Shown piece by piece: positions 19,326 through 27,047 of a stretch of DNA of 64,000 nucleotides. This DNA comes from Ancylobacter polymorphus (GTDB taxonomy: Bacteria; Pseudomonadota; Alphaproteobacteria; Rhizobiales; Xanthobacteraceae): positions 1 through 64,000 of the forward strand of contig NZ_JAUSUI010000007.1 of the NCBI RefSeq assembly GCF_030813495.1, read 5' to 3'. Under the pieces are notes generated by a model, which saw only the letters and a program-made list of their open reading frames with translations, was not told the DNA's origin and made no database searches. The position numbers and the translations under genes were made by a program. Every line of letters starts with the position of its first letter. Position 1 is the stretch's first letter.

Positions 19326-20452
19326 CCACTCGCCGTGACTTCCTCAAGACTGGCGTCGCCCTTGCCGCCATTGCCGCCGCCCCGCACGCCGCCCTCGCCC
19401 AGGCCGCCGGCCCGGCCGCCGCCGCTGCTTTTGCGCCAAAGCCGGGCAAATGGCGTGATTTCGAGGTGGTGACGGTGCTCGATGTGAAGCCGGTGGAAGG
19501 TAAGTCCGGCCCCGCCCAGGCTTGGGTGCCGCTGCCCTCCTACACCGCTTCCGACTGGATGAAGCCGGGGGACAGCACCTGGAAGACCAATGCCGTCACG
19601 GCGGAAGTGGTGAAGGACCCGCATTACGGCGCGCAGATGCTGCATCTGACCTGGGCGCCGGGCGAGGAAAAGCCCAGTGTCGAGATCACCTCGCGCTTTT
19701 CCACCCGTGACCGCGCCACCGATTTCGCTGCGCCCGGGAAGGTGGCGGCGCTGTCGAGCGAGGAGCGGGCGCTGTTCCTGGCAAGCACCGACCTCATCCC
19801 CACGGACGGCATCGTCAAGGCCACCGCCGACAAGATCACCGCCGGCAAGACCTCGGACCTTGAGAAGTCCCGCGCGATCTATGAATGGGTGGTGGAGAAC
19901 ACCTATCGCAACGCCGCGACGCGCGGCTGCGGCACGGGCGATGTCGCCTCGCTGCTGGCGAGCGGCAATCTCGGCGGCAAATGTGCCGATCTCAACGCGC
20001 TGTTCGTCGGGCTGAACCGTGCCGCCGGCATTCCCGCCCGCGATCTCTACGGCATCCGCGTGGCGCCCTCGGCCTTCGGCTATAAGAGCCTCGGCGCCAA
20101 TTCGCCGACCATTTCCAAGGCGCAGCACTGCCGCGCCGAGGTGTGGCTGGAAGGATTCGGCTGGGTGCCGGCCGACCCCGCGGATGTGCGCAAGGTCGTG
20201 CTGGAGGAACCGCCGGGCAAGAACGCGCTCGACGACGCCAAGGTCGTGGCGGCGCGCAAGGCGCTGTTCGGCTCATGGGAGGGCAACTGGCTCGCCTATA
20301 ATGACGGCCACGACATCGCCCTGCCGGGCTCCTCCGGGCCCAAGCTCGGCTTTCTTATGTACCCGCAGGCGGAAGTCGCCAGCCTGCGCCATGACTGTCT
20401 CGACCCCGACGCCTTCGCCTATGTGATCAAGGCGAGCGAAGTGGCGGCGTGA
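19322..20452 (+). CDS. Tat-exported transglutaminase-like domain protein
   Basis: The 376-residue product starts MTTRRDFLKTGVALAAIAAA, a twin-arginine signal with the full RRDFLK motif. The central domain has the transglutaminase/cysteine-protease pattern: YEWVVENTYRN, then GGKCADLNALFVGLNRAAG with the nucleophile Cys near residue 220, then HCRAEVWLEGFGWVPADPAD carrying the His and Asp. Such domains cleave or cross-link peptides; the substrate is unknown. It is translationally coupled (ATGA) to the TlpA-like gene, which suggests the redoxin may keep its catalytic Cys reduced. Confidence 0.82.
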   Translation: MTTRRDFLKTGVALAAIAAAPHAALAQAAGPAAAAAFAPKPGKWRDFEVVTVLDVKPVEGKSGPAQAWVPLPSYTASDWMKPGDSTWKTNAVTAEVVKDPHYGAQMLHLTWAPGEEKPSVEITSRFSTRDRATDFAAPGKVAALSSEERALFLASTDLIPTDGIVKATADKITAGKTSDLEKSRAIYEWVVENTYRNAATRGCGTGDVASLLASGNLGGKCADLNALFVGLNRAAGIPARDLYGIRVAPSAFGYKSLGANSPTISKAQHCRAEVWLEGFGWVPADPADVRKVVLEEPPGKNALDDAKVVAARKALFGSWEGNWLAYNDGHDIALPGSSGPKLGFLMYPQAEVASLRHDCLDPDAFAYVIKASEVAA

Positions 20453-20460
20453 GGGCCTGC

Positions 20461-20560
20461 GTGCTTCGAGACGCGGGGCGCTGCCCCGCTCCTCAGCATG
20501 ACGGGCGTCTGGGGCTGCCGTCATGCTGAGGCGCCCGGCAAAGCCGGGCCTCGAAGGACG
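20461..20560. repeat. Cloverleaf-forming palindromic repeat
   Basis: This 100-base intergenic element can fold as a four-way junction. The outer stem is CTTCGAG (20464-20470) with CTCGAAG (20550-20556). Hairpin one is GCGGGGC-GCT-GCCCCGC (20473-20489). The long arm pairs CCTCAGCATGACGG (20491-20504) with CCGTCATGCTGAGG (20518-20531). Hairpin three is GCCCGGC-AAA-GCCGGGC (20533-20549). It resembles multi-hairpin repeats common between genes in Hyphomicrobiales (from memory). It lies between the transglutaminase-like gene and selD and may end transcription of the former. Confidence 0.7.
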
Positions 20561-20603
20561 CAGACGATTGCCGCGCCCGTGTGTGCCAAAAGGAAGACGT
20601 GCC

Positions 20604-21659
20604 ATGCTCGACACCCCTGCCGCCCCGTTCCGCCTCACCAGCCTCGCCCATGGCGGGGGCTGCGGCTGCAAGCTGGCGCCCTCGGTGCTGCGCGAATTGC
20701 TGGCCGAACAGCCTTCCAGCGCCGGCTTCACCCGGCTGCTGGTCGGCACCGAGACCGGCGACGACGCGGCGGTCTACCAGCTCGACGACGACACCTGCCT
20801 GATCGCCACCACCGACTTCTTCATGCCGATGGTGGACGATCCCTTTGAGTTCGGCCGCATCGCCGCCGCCAATGCCATTTCCGATGTCTACGCCATGGGC
20901 GGCAGGCCGTTGCTGGCGCTGGCCATTCTCGGCATGCCGCTCGGAAAGCTGGAACCGGGCATGGTGCGGGAGATACTGAAAGGCGGGGCCTCCATCGCCG
21001 CCGAGGCGGGCATTCCGGTGGCGGGCGGCCATTCCATCGATGCGCCGGAGCCGATCTATGGGCTGGCGGTGATCGGCACGGCGCGGCCGGAGCAGATCCG
21101 CAAGAACAGCACCGCCTTCGCCGGCGACGCGCTGATCCTGACCAAGCCGCTGGGCGTCGGCATCTATTCCGCCGCCTTCAAGAAGGAGAAGCTCCCGCCC
21201 GCCGCCTATGACGAGATGATCGCCTCGATGACGACGCTGAACCGTGTCGGCACCGCATTGGGCCGGGACGCGGCTGTGCATGCGGTCACCGACGTGACCG
21301 GCTTCGGCATTCTCGGCCATGGGCTGGAAGTGGCGCGGGGCTCGGGGCTCGCCTTGGAGATCGAGGCGGCGGCGCTGCCCCTGCTTGGCGAGGCCCGCGC
21401 GCTGGCGCAGGCGGGGTTCGTCACCGGCGCCTCGCATCGCAACTGGGCGAGCTATGGCGAGGGGGTGCGCCTGCCCGACGGGCTGCCGGAGGCGGAGCGG
21501 CATTTGCTCACCGACCCGCAGACCTCGGGCGGGCTGCTGGTGGCGGTGGCGCCGGACGCAGTGGAGCGGGTGCTTTCCGAGATCCGCGCCGCCGGTTTCC
21601 CCCGTGCCGCCCGCATCGGCCGGGTGAGAGAGGGGGCGCCGGCTGTCATCGTGATCTGA
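20604..21659 (+). CDS. selD: Selenide, water dikinase (selenophosphate synthetase)
   Basis: SelD makes selenophosphate, the selenium donor for SelA, from ATP and selenide. The 351-residue product starts at ATG 20604 after AGGAAG; the frame extends to 20523 through the repeat, but that part is not conserved-looking. The catalytic segment [11 protein letters not shown] has Cys where some SelDs carry Sec. The ATP-binding Asp motif [11 protein letters not shown], then [32 protein letters not shown] and [10 protein letters not shown], are typical. It is outside the fdh-sel operon and on the opposite strand, so it has its own promoter, which could serve other selenium uses such as tRNA 2-selenouridine. 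Confidence 0.96.
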   Translation: MLDTPAAPFRLTSLAHGGGCGCKLAPSVLRELLAEQPSSAGFTRLLVGTETGDDAAVYQLDDDTCLIATTDFFMPMVDDPFEFGRIAAANAISDVYAMGGRPLLALAILGMPLGKLEPGMVREILKGGASIAAEAGIPVAGGHSIDAPEPIYGLAVIGTARPEQIRKNSTAFAGDALILTKPLGVGIYSAAFKKEKLPPAAYDEMIASMTTLNRVGTALGRDAAVHAVTDVTGFGILGHGLEVARGSGLALEIEAAALPLLGEARALAQAGFVTGASHRNWASYGEGVRLPDGLPEAERHLLTDPQTSGGLLVAVAPDAVERVLSEIRAAGFPRAARIGRVREGAPAVIVI

Positions 21660-21780
21660 GCCGCGCCTTCGGCTTCGTGACCCGCTTGCGGGTTTATGCG
21701 CGGGCGGCGGCGGGATATCCTCACCCGCGAGGCGGCCGGAAGGTGGATCTGTGGCCGCGCGTGGAGTTGAAGGATCGGCC

Positions 21781-23088
21781 ATGTCTGACACGGGTCTCGA
21801 ACTCGCCTTTGGGCGCGGCGCGCTGCACCTCACCCTTCCGCCGGGGGCGAAGCCGACCGTGCTGCGCAAGGCGACGCTGCCGAAGCTGCCGGACAATGCC
21901 GCAGCGATCCGCCATGCGCTCGACAACCCCATCGATTCGGCCCCGCTCGCCGCCCTCGCCAGCGGGCGCAAGAGCGCCTGCATCCTCATCTGCGACATCA
22001 CCCGCCCGGTGCCGAACCGGCTGTTCCTGCGGCCGATGATCGAGACGCTGCTGGCGGCCGGCATCCCCGCCGACGGCATCACCGTGCTGGTGGCGACCGG
22101 CCTGCACCGGCCGAATGAGGGCGACGAGCTCGCCGAACTCGTCGGCGATCCCTGGGTGCTGGCGACGGTAAGGGTCGAGAATCACTTCGCCCGCGACGAG
22201 GCGGCCCATGTCGATCTCGGTCCCACTCCAACGCGCGGCACGCCTGTCTTTATCGACCGTCGCTTCGTGGACGCCGAACTGCGCATCGCCACCGGGCTGG
22301 TGGAGCCGCATTTCATGGCCGGCTGGTCCGGCGGGCGCAAGGTGGTGGCGCCGGGCGTCGCCGGGCACCAGACCATCCGCACCTTCCATTCCGCCCGCTT
22401 CATGGAAGACCCGCTGGCGGTGCAATGCAACCTCATTGGTAATCCACTGCATGAGGAGCAATTGGAGATCGTCCGCAAGCTCGGCGATGTCTATGCGCTG
22501 AACACGGTGCTGGACGAGGAACGCGACCTCGTCTTCGTCTCTTTCGGCGAGATCATCGCCAGCCATCTCGCGGCGGTGGATTTCGTCGAGGGCGCCACCA
22601 TCATCGAGACGCCGCGCCGCTATGCCACGGTGGTGACATCTTCAGCCGGCTATCCCTTGGACAAGACCTATTATCAGACGGTGAAGGGCATGGTGACGCC
22701 GCTCGACATATTGGAGCCCGGCGGCACACTGATCATCGCCTCCGAATGTTCGGAGGGCTTTGGCAGTGAGGAATTCCGCGCCGCTCAGGCGCGGCTGGTA
22801 GAGCTCGGGCCCGAGCGCTTTCTCGCCACGCTGACCGCCAAGACGCTGGCCGATGTCGATGAGTGGCAGACCGAGATGCAGCTCAAGCCCATGCGCGTGG
22901 GCCGCATCCAGCTCTACACCACCGGGCTCACCGAAGAGGAGCGGCGCATCACCGCGGTGGAGATCGTGCCCGACCTCGATGCGGCGATCGCGGCGAGCCT
23001 GAAGCGTTCCGGCGACAGCGCGCTCGCGATCATTCCCGAGGGACCTTATGTGATTCCGGTGTGCCGGGAACAGCAGGCGGCGGCGTGA
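21781..23088 (+). CDS. larA: LarA-family nickel-dependent 2-hydroxyacid racemase/epimerase
   Basis: LarA racemases use the nickel-pincer nucleotide cofactor to move hydride on 2-hydroxyacids; lactate is the founding substrate, but many homologues use others. The 435-residue product starts at ATG 21781 after AAGGA. Conserved pieces: DITRPVPN, ATGLHRPNEGDEL with a catalytic-type His, and SGGRKVVAPGVAGHQTIRTFH, which holds the Lys and His expected for cofactor attachment and catalysis. The genes that make the cofactor follow directly (larC, larE, larB), which supports the call. The exact substrate is open. Confidence 0.9.
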   Translation: MSDTGLELAFGRGALHLTLPPGAKPTVLRKATLPKLPDNAAAIRHALDNPIDSAPLAALASGRKSACILICDITRPVPNRLFLRPMIETLLAAGIPADGITVLVATGLHRPNEGDELAELVGDPWVLATVRVENHFARDEAAHVDLGPTPTRGTPVFIDRRFVDAELRIATGLVEPHFMAGWSGGRKVVAPGVAGHQTIRTFHSARFMEDPLAVQCNLIGNPLHEEQLEIVRKLGDVYALNTVLDEERDLVFVSFGEIIASHLAAVDFVEGATIIETPRRYATVVTSSAGYPLDKTYYQTVKGMVTPLDILEPGGTLIIASECSEGFGSEEFRAAQARLVELGPERFLATLTAKTLADVDEWQTEMQLKPMRVGRIQLYTTGLTEEERRITAVEIVPDLDAAIAASLKRSGDSALAIIPEGPYVIPVCREQQAAA

Positions 23089-24413
23089 CCTCAGGCGGCG
23101 TGAGACGCATCCATCTCGATGCGGTGGGTGGCGTCGCCGGCGACATGTTCGTCGCCGCGCTGCTGGATGCCTTCCCCGGTCTCGCCCCACGCGTGCTGGC
23201 GGATGCCCGCGCCGTGCTGCCGGAAGGGGTCGGGACGCCATTCCTGCGCGCGGGGCTGAGCGGGGGCCTCGCTGTGCGGCGCTTCGGGCTGGAAGGCGGG
23301 CATTCCCATTCCCATTCCCACACCCACAGCGCTCACCCTTCTTTAGCCCTCATGGCCGGGCTTGACCCGGCCACCCAGACTTCGCCTGCGGGTCTCGTGG
23401 AAGCGCTGGGTCCCCAGATCAAGCCCGGAGATGAGGGCGCGCGCGAAGGGGGTAAGCCGGCTCATCATCACTCCCACATCCACGGCGCCGGCACCTATCG
23501 CGACATGGTCGCGCGGATTGAGGCGGCGCGGCTGAGTGCGGGGACTTCCGTCCATGCGCTGGCGATCCTCGGCCTCATCGCGCAGGCCGAATCCGTCCTG
23601 CACCGCGTGCCGGTCGAGGAGGTGCATTTCCACGAAATCGCCGATTGGGATTCGCTACTCGATGTGGTCGCCGCCGGCAGCCTCGCGGCGGCGCTGGAAG
23701 GCGCGGCGTGGACCGTCTCACCATTGCCGCTCGGCGCCGGTCTGGTGAAAACGCAACACGGGCTGCTCCCGGTGCCGGCTCCGGCCACCGCCGCTCTCCT
23801 TGAAGGTTTCGACTGGCGCGACGATGGCGTCTCCGGCGAACGGGTGACTCCGACCGGCGCGGCGATCCTCAAGCATCTGGCGCGCTCAGATCCGCCCGCC
23901 GGCGGGCGGCTCGTCGCCTCCGGCACAGGGGCGGGCACGCGTGACCTGCCCGGCCTGCCCAATGTGCTGCGGGCACTGGTGTTCGAGCCGGTGGCGGACG
24001 AGACGGAGGTGGTCACCGTTCTGGAATGCGAGATCGACGACATGACCGGCGAGGAGATCGGCACGGCGATGGAGCTCCTGCGCGGTGAGCCGGGCGTGCT
24101 CGATGCCAGTTTCGGTCCGCGCTTCGGCAAGAAGGGGCGGCCCATGGTGGCGCTGCGGCTGCTGGTGCGGCCGGACAGCGCGGAGGCAGTGGCGCAGGCC
24201 TGCTTCGCCCAGACCTCGACGCTCGGCCTGCGGCGGCGCGAAGAGCGGCGGCTCGTCCTTCCCCGCGCGGCAGGAGAGGTGGCGGGCGTGGCGGTGAAGC
24301 GGGCAGAGCGGCCGGGCGGCGACACGGTGAAGGCGGAGAGCGACGCGCTCACCGGCGACACGCTGGCGGCGCGGCGGGCGCTAAAGCAGCGGGCGGAGCA
24401 CGGCGATGAGTGA
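23085..24413 (+). CDS. larC: LarC nickel-insertion cyclometallase carrying an in-frame palindromic repeat
   Basis: LarC inserts nickel into the pincer nucleotide in a CTP-dependent reaction. The start is GTG 23085, overlapping the larA stop (GTGA), and the product has 442 residues. The N-terminal domain is HLDAVGGVAGDMFVAALLD; a His-rich linker (GGHSHSHSHTHSAH and HHHSHIHG) follows; then VHFHEIADWDSLLDVV, EIDDMTGEEIGTAMELL and FGPRFGKKGRP. The His-rich linker is interrupted by about 40 residues (ALMAGLDPATQ ... GPQIKPGDEGA) encoded by an imperfect palindrome of intergenic-repeat type at 23349-23439. Some homologues are made as LarC1/LarC2 by frameshifting; here it is a single frame. Confidence 0.92.
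   Translation: MTSGGVRRIHLDAVGGVAGDMFVAALLDAFPGLAPRVLADARAVLPEGVGTPFLRAGLSGGLAVRRFGLEGGHSHSHSHTHSAHPSLALMAGLDPATQTSPAGLVEALGPQIKPGDEGAREGGKPAHHHSHIHGAGTYRDMVARIEAARLSAGTSVHALAILGLIAQAESVLHRVPVEEVHFHEIADWDSLLDVVAAGSLAAALEGAAWTVSPLPLGAGLVKTQHGLLPVPAPATAALLEGFDWRDDGVSGERVTPTGAAILKHLARSDPPAGGRLVASGTGAGTRDLPGLPNVLRALVFEPVADETEVVTVLECEIDDMTGEEIGTAMELLRGEPGVLDASFGPRFGKKGRPMVALRLLVRPDSAEAVAQACFAQTSTLGLRRREERRLVLPRAAGEVAGVAVKRAERPGGDTVKAESDALTGDTLAARRALKQRAEHGDE
23349..23439. repeat. Palindromic repeat inserted in frame within larC
   Basis: The left arm starts CCCTCATGGCCGGGCTTGA. The right arm, read in reverse complement, starts CCCTCATCTCCGGGCTTGA, and both run on to a CCCAG. The arms flank a loop of about 25 bases. 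The sequence and its translation (MAGLDPATQ, KPGDEG) match the style of intergenic repeats that are often mistranslated in rhizobial annotations. Here it keeps the larC frame open and lies in the variable His-rich linker, which probably makes it tolerated. Confidence 0.8.
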
Positions 24414-25209
24414 CGCGGTGGCGATGCCGGCCGACCGGCTGGCGCGCGTGCTCGGCCGCTTCCCCGCTCTCGCGGTGGCGGTGAGCGGCGGGGTGGATTC
24501 GCTGACCCTGGCGAGCTTCGTGCATACCCATGGCCTGCCGCTCACCGTTATCCACGCCGTCTCCCCGGCGGTGCCGGCAGACGCGACGGCGCGGGTGCGG
24601 GCGATGGCGGCCGCGCAGGGCTGGGAGCTGATCGTTACCGGAACCGGCGAGTTTGACGATGCCCGCTACCGCGACAACCCGGTGGACCGCTGCTATTTCT
24701 GCAAGACCAATCTCTATGATCGCATTGCCGGTCTGACCGACCGGCCGATCGCGTCAGGCGCCAATCTCGACGATCTCGGCGATTATCGCCCCGGCCTGAT
24801 TGCCGCCGCGGAGCGGCGCGTGGTGCACCCCCTCATCGAGGCCGGGCTGACCAAGGCCGATGTGCGCGCGCTCGCCCGTGACCTCGGCCTCGGCGCGGTG
24901 GCCGAACTGCCGGCGCAGCCCTGCCTCGCCAGCCGGGTCGAGACCGGGATCGCCATCGATGCGGACGACCTCGCCTTTGTCGAGCTGGCGGAGCGCCGGC
25001 TGGCCGCGCTTACCGGCGGCGGCACGCTGCGCTGCCGCATCACCCATCGGGGCGTCGCCGTGGAACTGGGCGAGGGAGCGAGGGGCCGGGAGCCCGCCGT
25101 CGACGCGCTGATGGCGGAGCTCTGCGCCGGGGCCGGGCGGATCTATGCCGGCAGCCGGCCCTATCGCCGGGGCGCCATGTTTGTCGGCGTGCCGGCCATG
25201 GGAGCCTGA
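24406..25209 (+). CDS. larE: LarE sulfur transferase for the nickel-pincer cofactor
   Basis: LarE adenylates and sulfurates the pyridinium dicarboxylate precursor, often by sacrificing its own cysteine sulfur. The 267-residue product has a PP-loop ATP-binding site, VAVSGGVDSLTLASF, near residues 24-38. It keeps RCYFCKTNLY and PAQPCLASRVETG; the Cys in the latter corresponds to the sacrificial cysteine of Lactobacillus LarE. It overlaps larC by eight bases and ends four bases before larB. Confidence 0.93.
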   Translation: MSDAVAMPADRLARVLGRFPALAVAVSGGVDSLTLASFVHTHGLPLTVIHAVSPAVPADATARVRAMAAAQGWELIVTGTGEFDDARYRDNPVDRCYFCKTNLYDRIAGLTDRPIASGANLDDLGDYRPGLIAAAERRVVHPLIEAGLTKADVRALARDLGLGAVAELPAQPCLASRVETGIAIDADDLAFVELAERRLAALTGGGTLRCRITHRGVAVELGEGARGREPAVDALMAELCAGAGRIYAGSRPYRRGAMFVGVPAMGA

Positions 25210-25212
25210 GCG

Positions 25213-25872
25213 GTGGATTTCACTTTCGACTGGAGCCGCGCCGCGCGCACGGGTCTTCCCGAGGCGGTGCTGTGCAGCGCCAAGTCGTCGACTCAGCTCG
25301 CGGAAATCCTCGCCGCCGCCCGGGCGCGCGGCGCGCGGCTGCTGCTCACGAGGCTGGAGCCGGCGGCCTTCGCCGCGCTGGACGAGCCGGCCCGCACGGG
25401 GCTGGATTACGACCCGCTGTCCCGCACCGCCGTGCTGGGCGGGGAGGTCGCGCTGTCCGAGGCCCGCATCGCCGTCGTGGCGGCCGGCACGTCGGATCTG
25501 CCGGTCGCGCGCGAGGCGGTGCGGACCCTCGCCTTCAGCGGACAGGGCGCACGCCTCGTCGCCGATGTCGGCGTCGCCGGGCTCTGGCGGCTGATGGAGC
25601 GGATCGAGGATATCCGGGCCTGCCGGGTGGTGATCGCGGTGGCGGGGATGGAGGGGGCGCTGTTCTCCGTTCTCGGCGGGCTGGTGGCGGCGCCGGTGAT
25701 CGCGGTGCCCACCTCCATTGGCTATGGCGTCGCCGAGGGTGGAAAGGCGGCGCTCACCTCGGCTCTGGCCAGCTGCGCGCCCGGCGTGGTGGCGGTGAAC
25801 ATCGACAATGGCTTCGGCGCGGCCTGCGCCGCGTTGAAGATGCTCGGCCCCGCTGCAATGGGGGAGGGCTGA
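25213..25872 (+). CDS. larB: LarB nicotinate-adenine dinucleotide carboxylase/hydrolase
   Basis: LarB starts nickel-pincer synthesis by carboxylating and hydrolysing nicotinic acid adenine dinucleotide. The 219-residue product has the PurE-like core: VVAAGTSDLPVAREA, DVGVAGLWRL, VVIAVAGMEGALFSVLGGL and PTSIGYGVAEGG, then NIDNGFGAACAA. The start GTG at 25213 follows the larE stop closely. Its stop overlaps the ATG of the next gene (TGATG). Confidence 0.93.
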   Translation: MDFTFDWSRAARTGLPEAVLCSAKSSTQLAEILAAARARGARLLLTRLEPAAFAALDEPARTGLDYDPLSRTAVLGGEVALSEARIAVVAAGTSDLPVAREAVRTLAFSGQGARLVADVGVAGLWRLMERIEDIRACRVVIAVAGMEGALFSVLGGLVAAPVIAVPTSIGYGVAEGGKAALTSALASCAPGVVAVNIDNGFGAACAALKMLGPAAMGEG

Positions 25873-26903
25873 TGGCGCGTGTGCTCGTCACCGGCGGCTC
25901 CGGCTTTATCGCCGCCCATGTCATCCTCGCTTTGCTGCGCGAGGGGCACGAAGTGCGCGCCTCATTGCGCGCCATGGACCGGGAAAAGCCGGCCCGCGCC
26001 CAGCTGGCGGCGGGCGGCGCGCCGACGCCGGCGCCGCTGAGCTTTCACGCCGCCGATCTGCTCGCCGATGAAGGCTGGTCTACCGCGATGGAAGGCTGCG
26101 ATTACGCGCTCCATGTCGCTTCTCCCGTCCCTGCGGGGATGGCAGCGGGGGATGAAGCGGCGCTGATCCGTGTCGCCCGCGAGGGGACGCTGCGGGTCCT
26201 GAGCGCGGCGCGGGCGGCCGGGGTGCGGCGGGTGGTCGTCACCTCCTCCTTCGCGGCGGTGGGCTATGGACGCGCGCCGCGCGCCGATTTCTATGACGAG
26301 CGCGACTGGACCGATGTCGACGGCGAAGGGGTCGACGCCTATACGCGTTCCAAGACGCTGGCCGAACGTGCGGCGTGGGACTTCATGGAGGGCGACGGCG
26401 CGGGCATGGAGCTTGCGACCGTCAATCCCGTGGTGGTGCTCGGCCCGGCGCTGGGACCGGACATGTCGGCCTCGCTTGATCTCGTCCGCGCGCTGCTCGA
26501 CGGGGCGGTGCCGGCCTTGCCTCGGGTCTATCTCGGCCTGGTCGATGTACGCGATGTCGCCGACCTGCACGTGAAGGCGATGACCGCTCCGGAGGCGGCG
26601 GGCGAGCGCTTTCTGGCGACGACGGGCGCGGCGGTGTCACTCGCCGCCATCGCGCGCACGCTGCGCGACGGACTCGGCCCGGCGGCACGGCGGGTCCCGC
26701 GCTTTGAGCTGCCCGATCTCGCGGTGCGCCTCGCCGCGCTGGTGCTGCCGACAGCGCGGCTCGCCGTGCCGAGGCTCGGCATCCGCCGCAGCGCCACCTC
26801 CGTCAAGGCGCGGGAGACGCTCGGCTGGTCGCCGCGCCCGGCGGAGGAGGCGATTCTCGCGACCGCCGAAAGCCTGATCCGGCTGGGTCTGGTGAAACCC
26901 TGA
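25872..26903 (+). CDS. NAD(P)-dependent epimerase / dihydroflavonol-reductase-like protein
   Basis: An extended short-chain dehydrogenase of 343 residues. The N terminus MARVLVTGGSGFIAAHVI has the Rossmann TGxxGFIA motif, and the catalytic Tyr-x-x-x-Lys is YTRSK near residue 158. The family contains dihydroflavonol 4-reductases, methylglyoxal/aldehyde reductases and sugar epimerases, so the substrate is not predictable. Its ATG overlaps the larB stop, so it is translated with the lar operon and may process the LarA substrate or product, or may simply share the transcript. Confidence 0.82.
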   Translation: MARVLVTGGSGFIAAHVILALLREGHEVRASLRAMDREKPARAQLAAGGAPTPAPLSFHAADLLADEGWSTAMEGCDYALHVASPVPAGMAAGDEAALIRVAREGTLRVLSAARAAGVRRVVVTSSFAAVGYGRAPRADFYDERDWTDVDGEGVDAYTRSKTLAERAAWDFMEGDGAGMELATVNPVVVLGPALGPDMSASLDLVRALLDGAVPALPRVYLGLVDVRDVADLHVKAMTAPEAAGERFLATTGAAVSLAAIARTLRDGLGPAARRVPRFELPDLAVRLAALVLPTARLAVPRLGIRRSATSVKARETLGWSPRPAEEAILATAESLIRLGLVKP

Positions 26904-26931
26904 GCGTCAGCCCAGCGTGCCCGCCCCCCCT

Positions 26932-27031
26932 CGCCGTCATCCCGGACGCTCCGCAGGACCGATCCGGGATCGTCGTCGGTATAGACGGGACGCGATCCCG
27001 GCTCTCGCGCTGCTCGGCCGGAATGACGGCG
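26932..27031. repeat. Intergenic palindromic repeat (GTCATCCCGG family)
   Basis: Outer arms are CGCCGTCATCCCGG (26932-26945) and CCGGAATGACGGCG (27018-27031), one mismatch apart from perfect. Inner segments GATCCGGGATCG (26961-26972) and CGATCCCG (26993-27000) also pair. It separates the converging epimerase and aguA genes and probably helps end both transcripts. A shorter relative is at 55940-55985. Confidence 0.7.
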
Positions 27032-27047
27032 GGCGGTATGCTCTTGC

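Noticed and set aside
23085..24413. larC frameshift into larC1 and larC2
   Set aside because: The frame is continuous from 23085 to 24413; the odd middle section is explained by the inserted palindrome.
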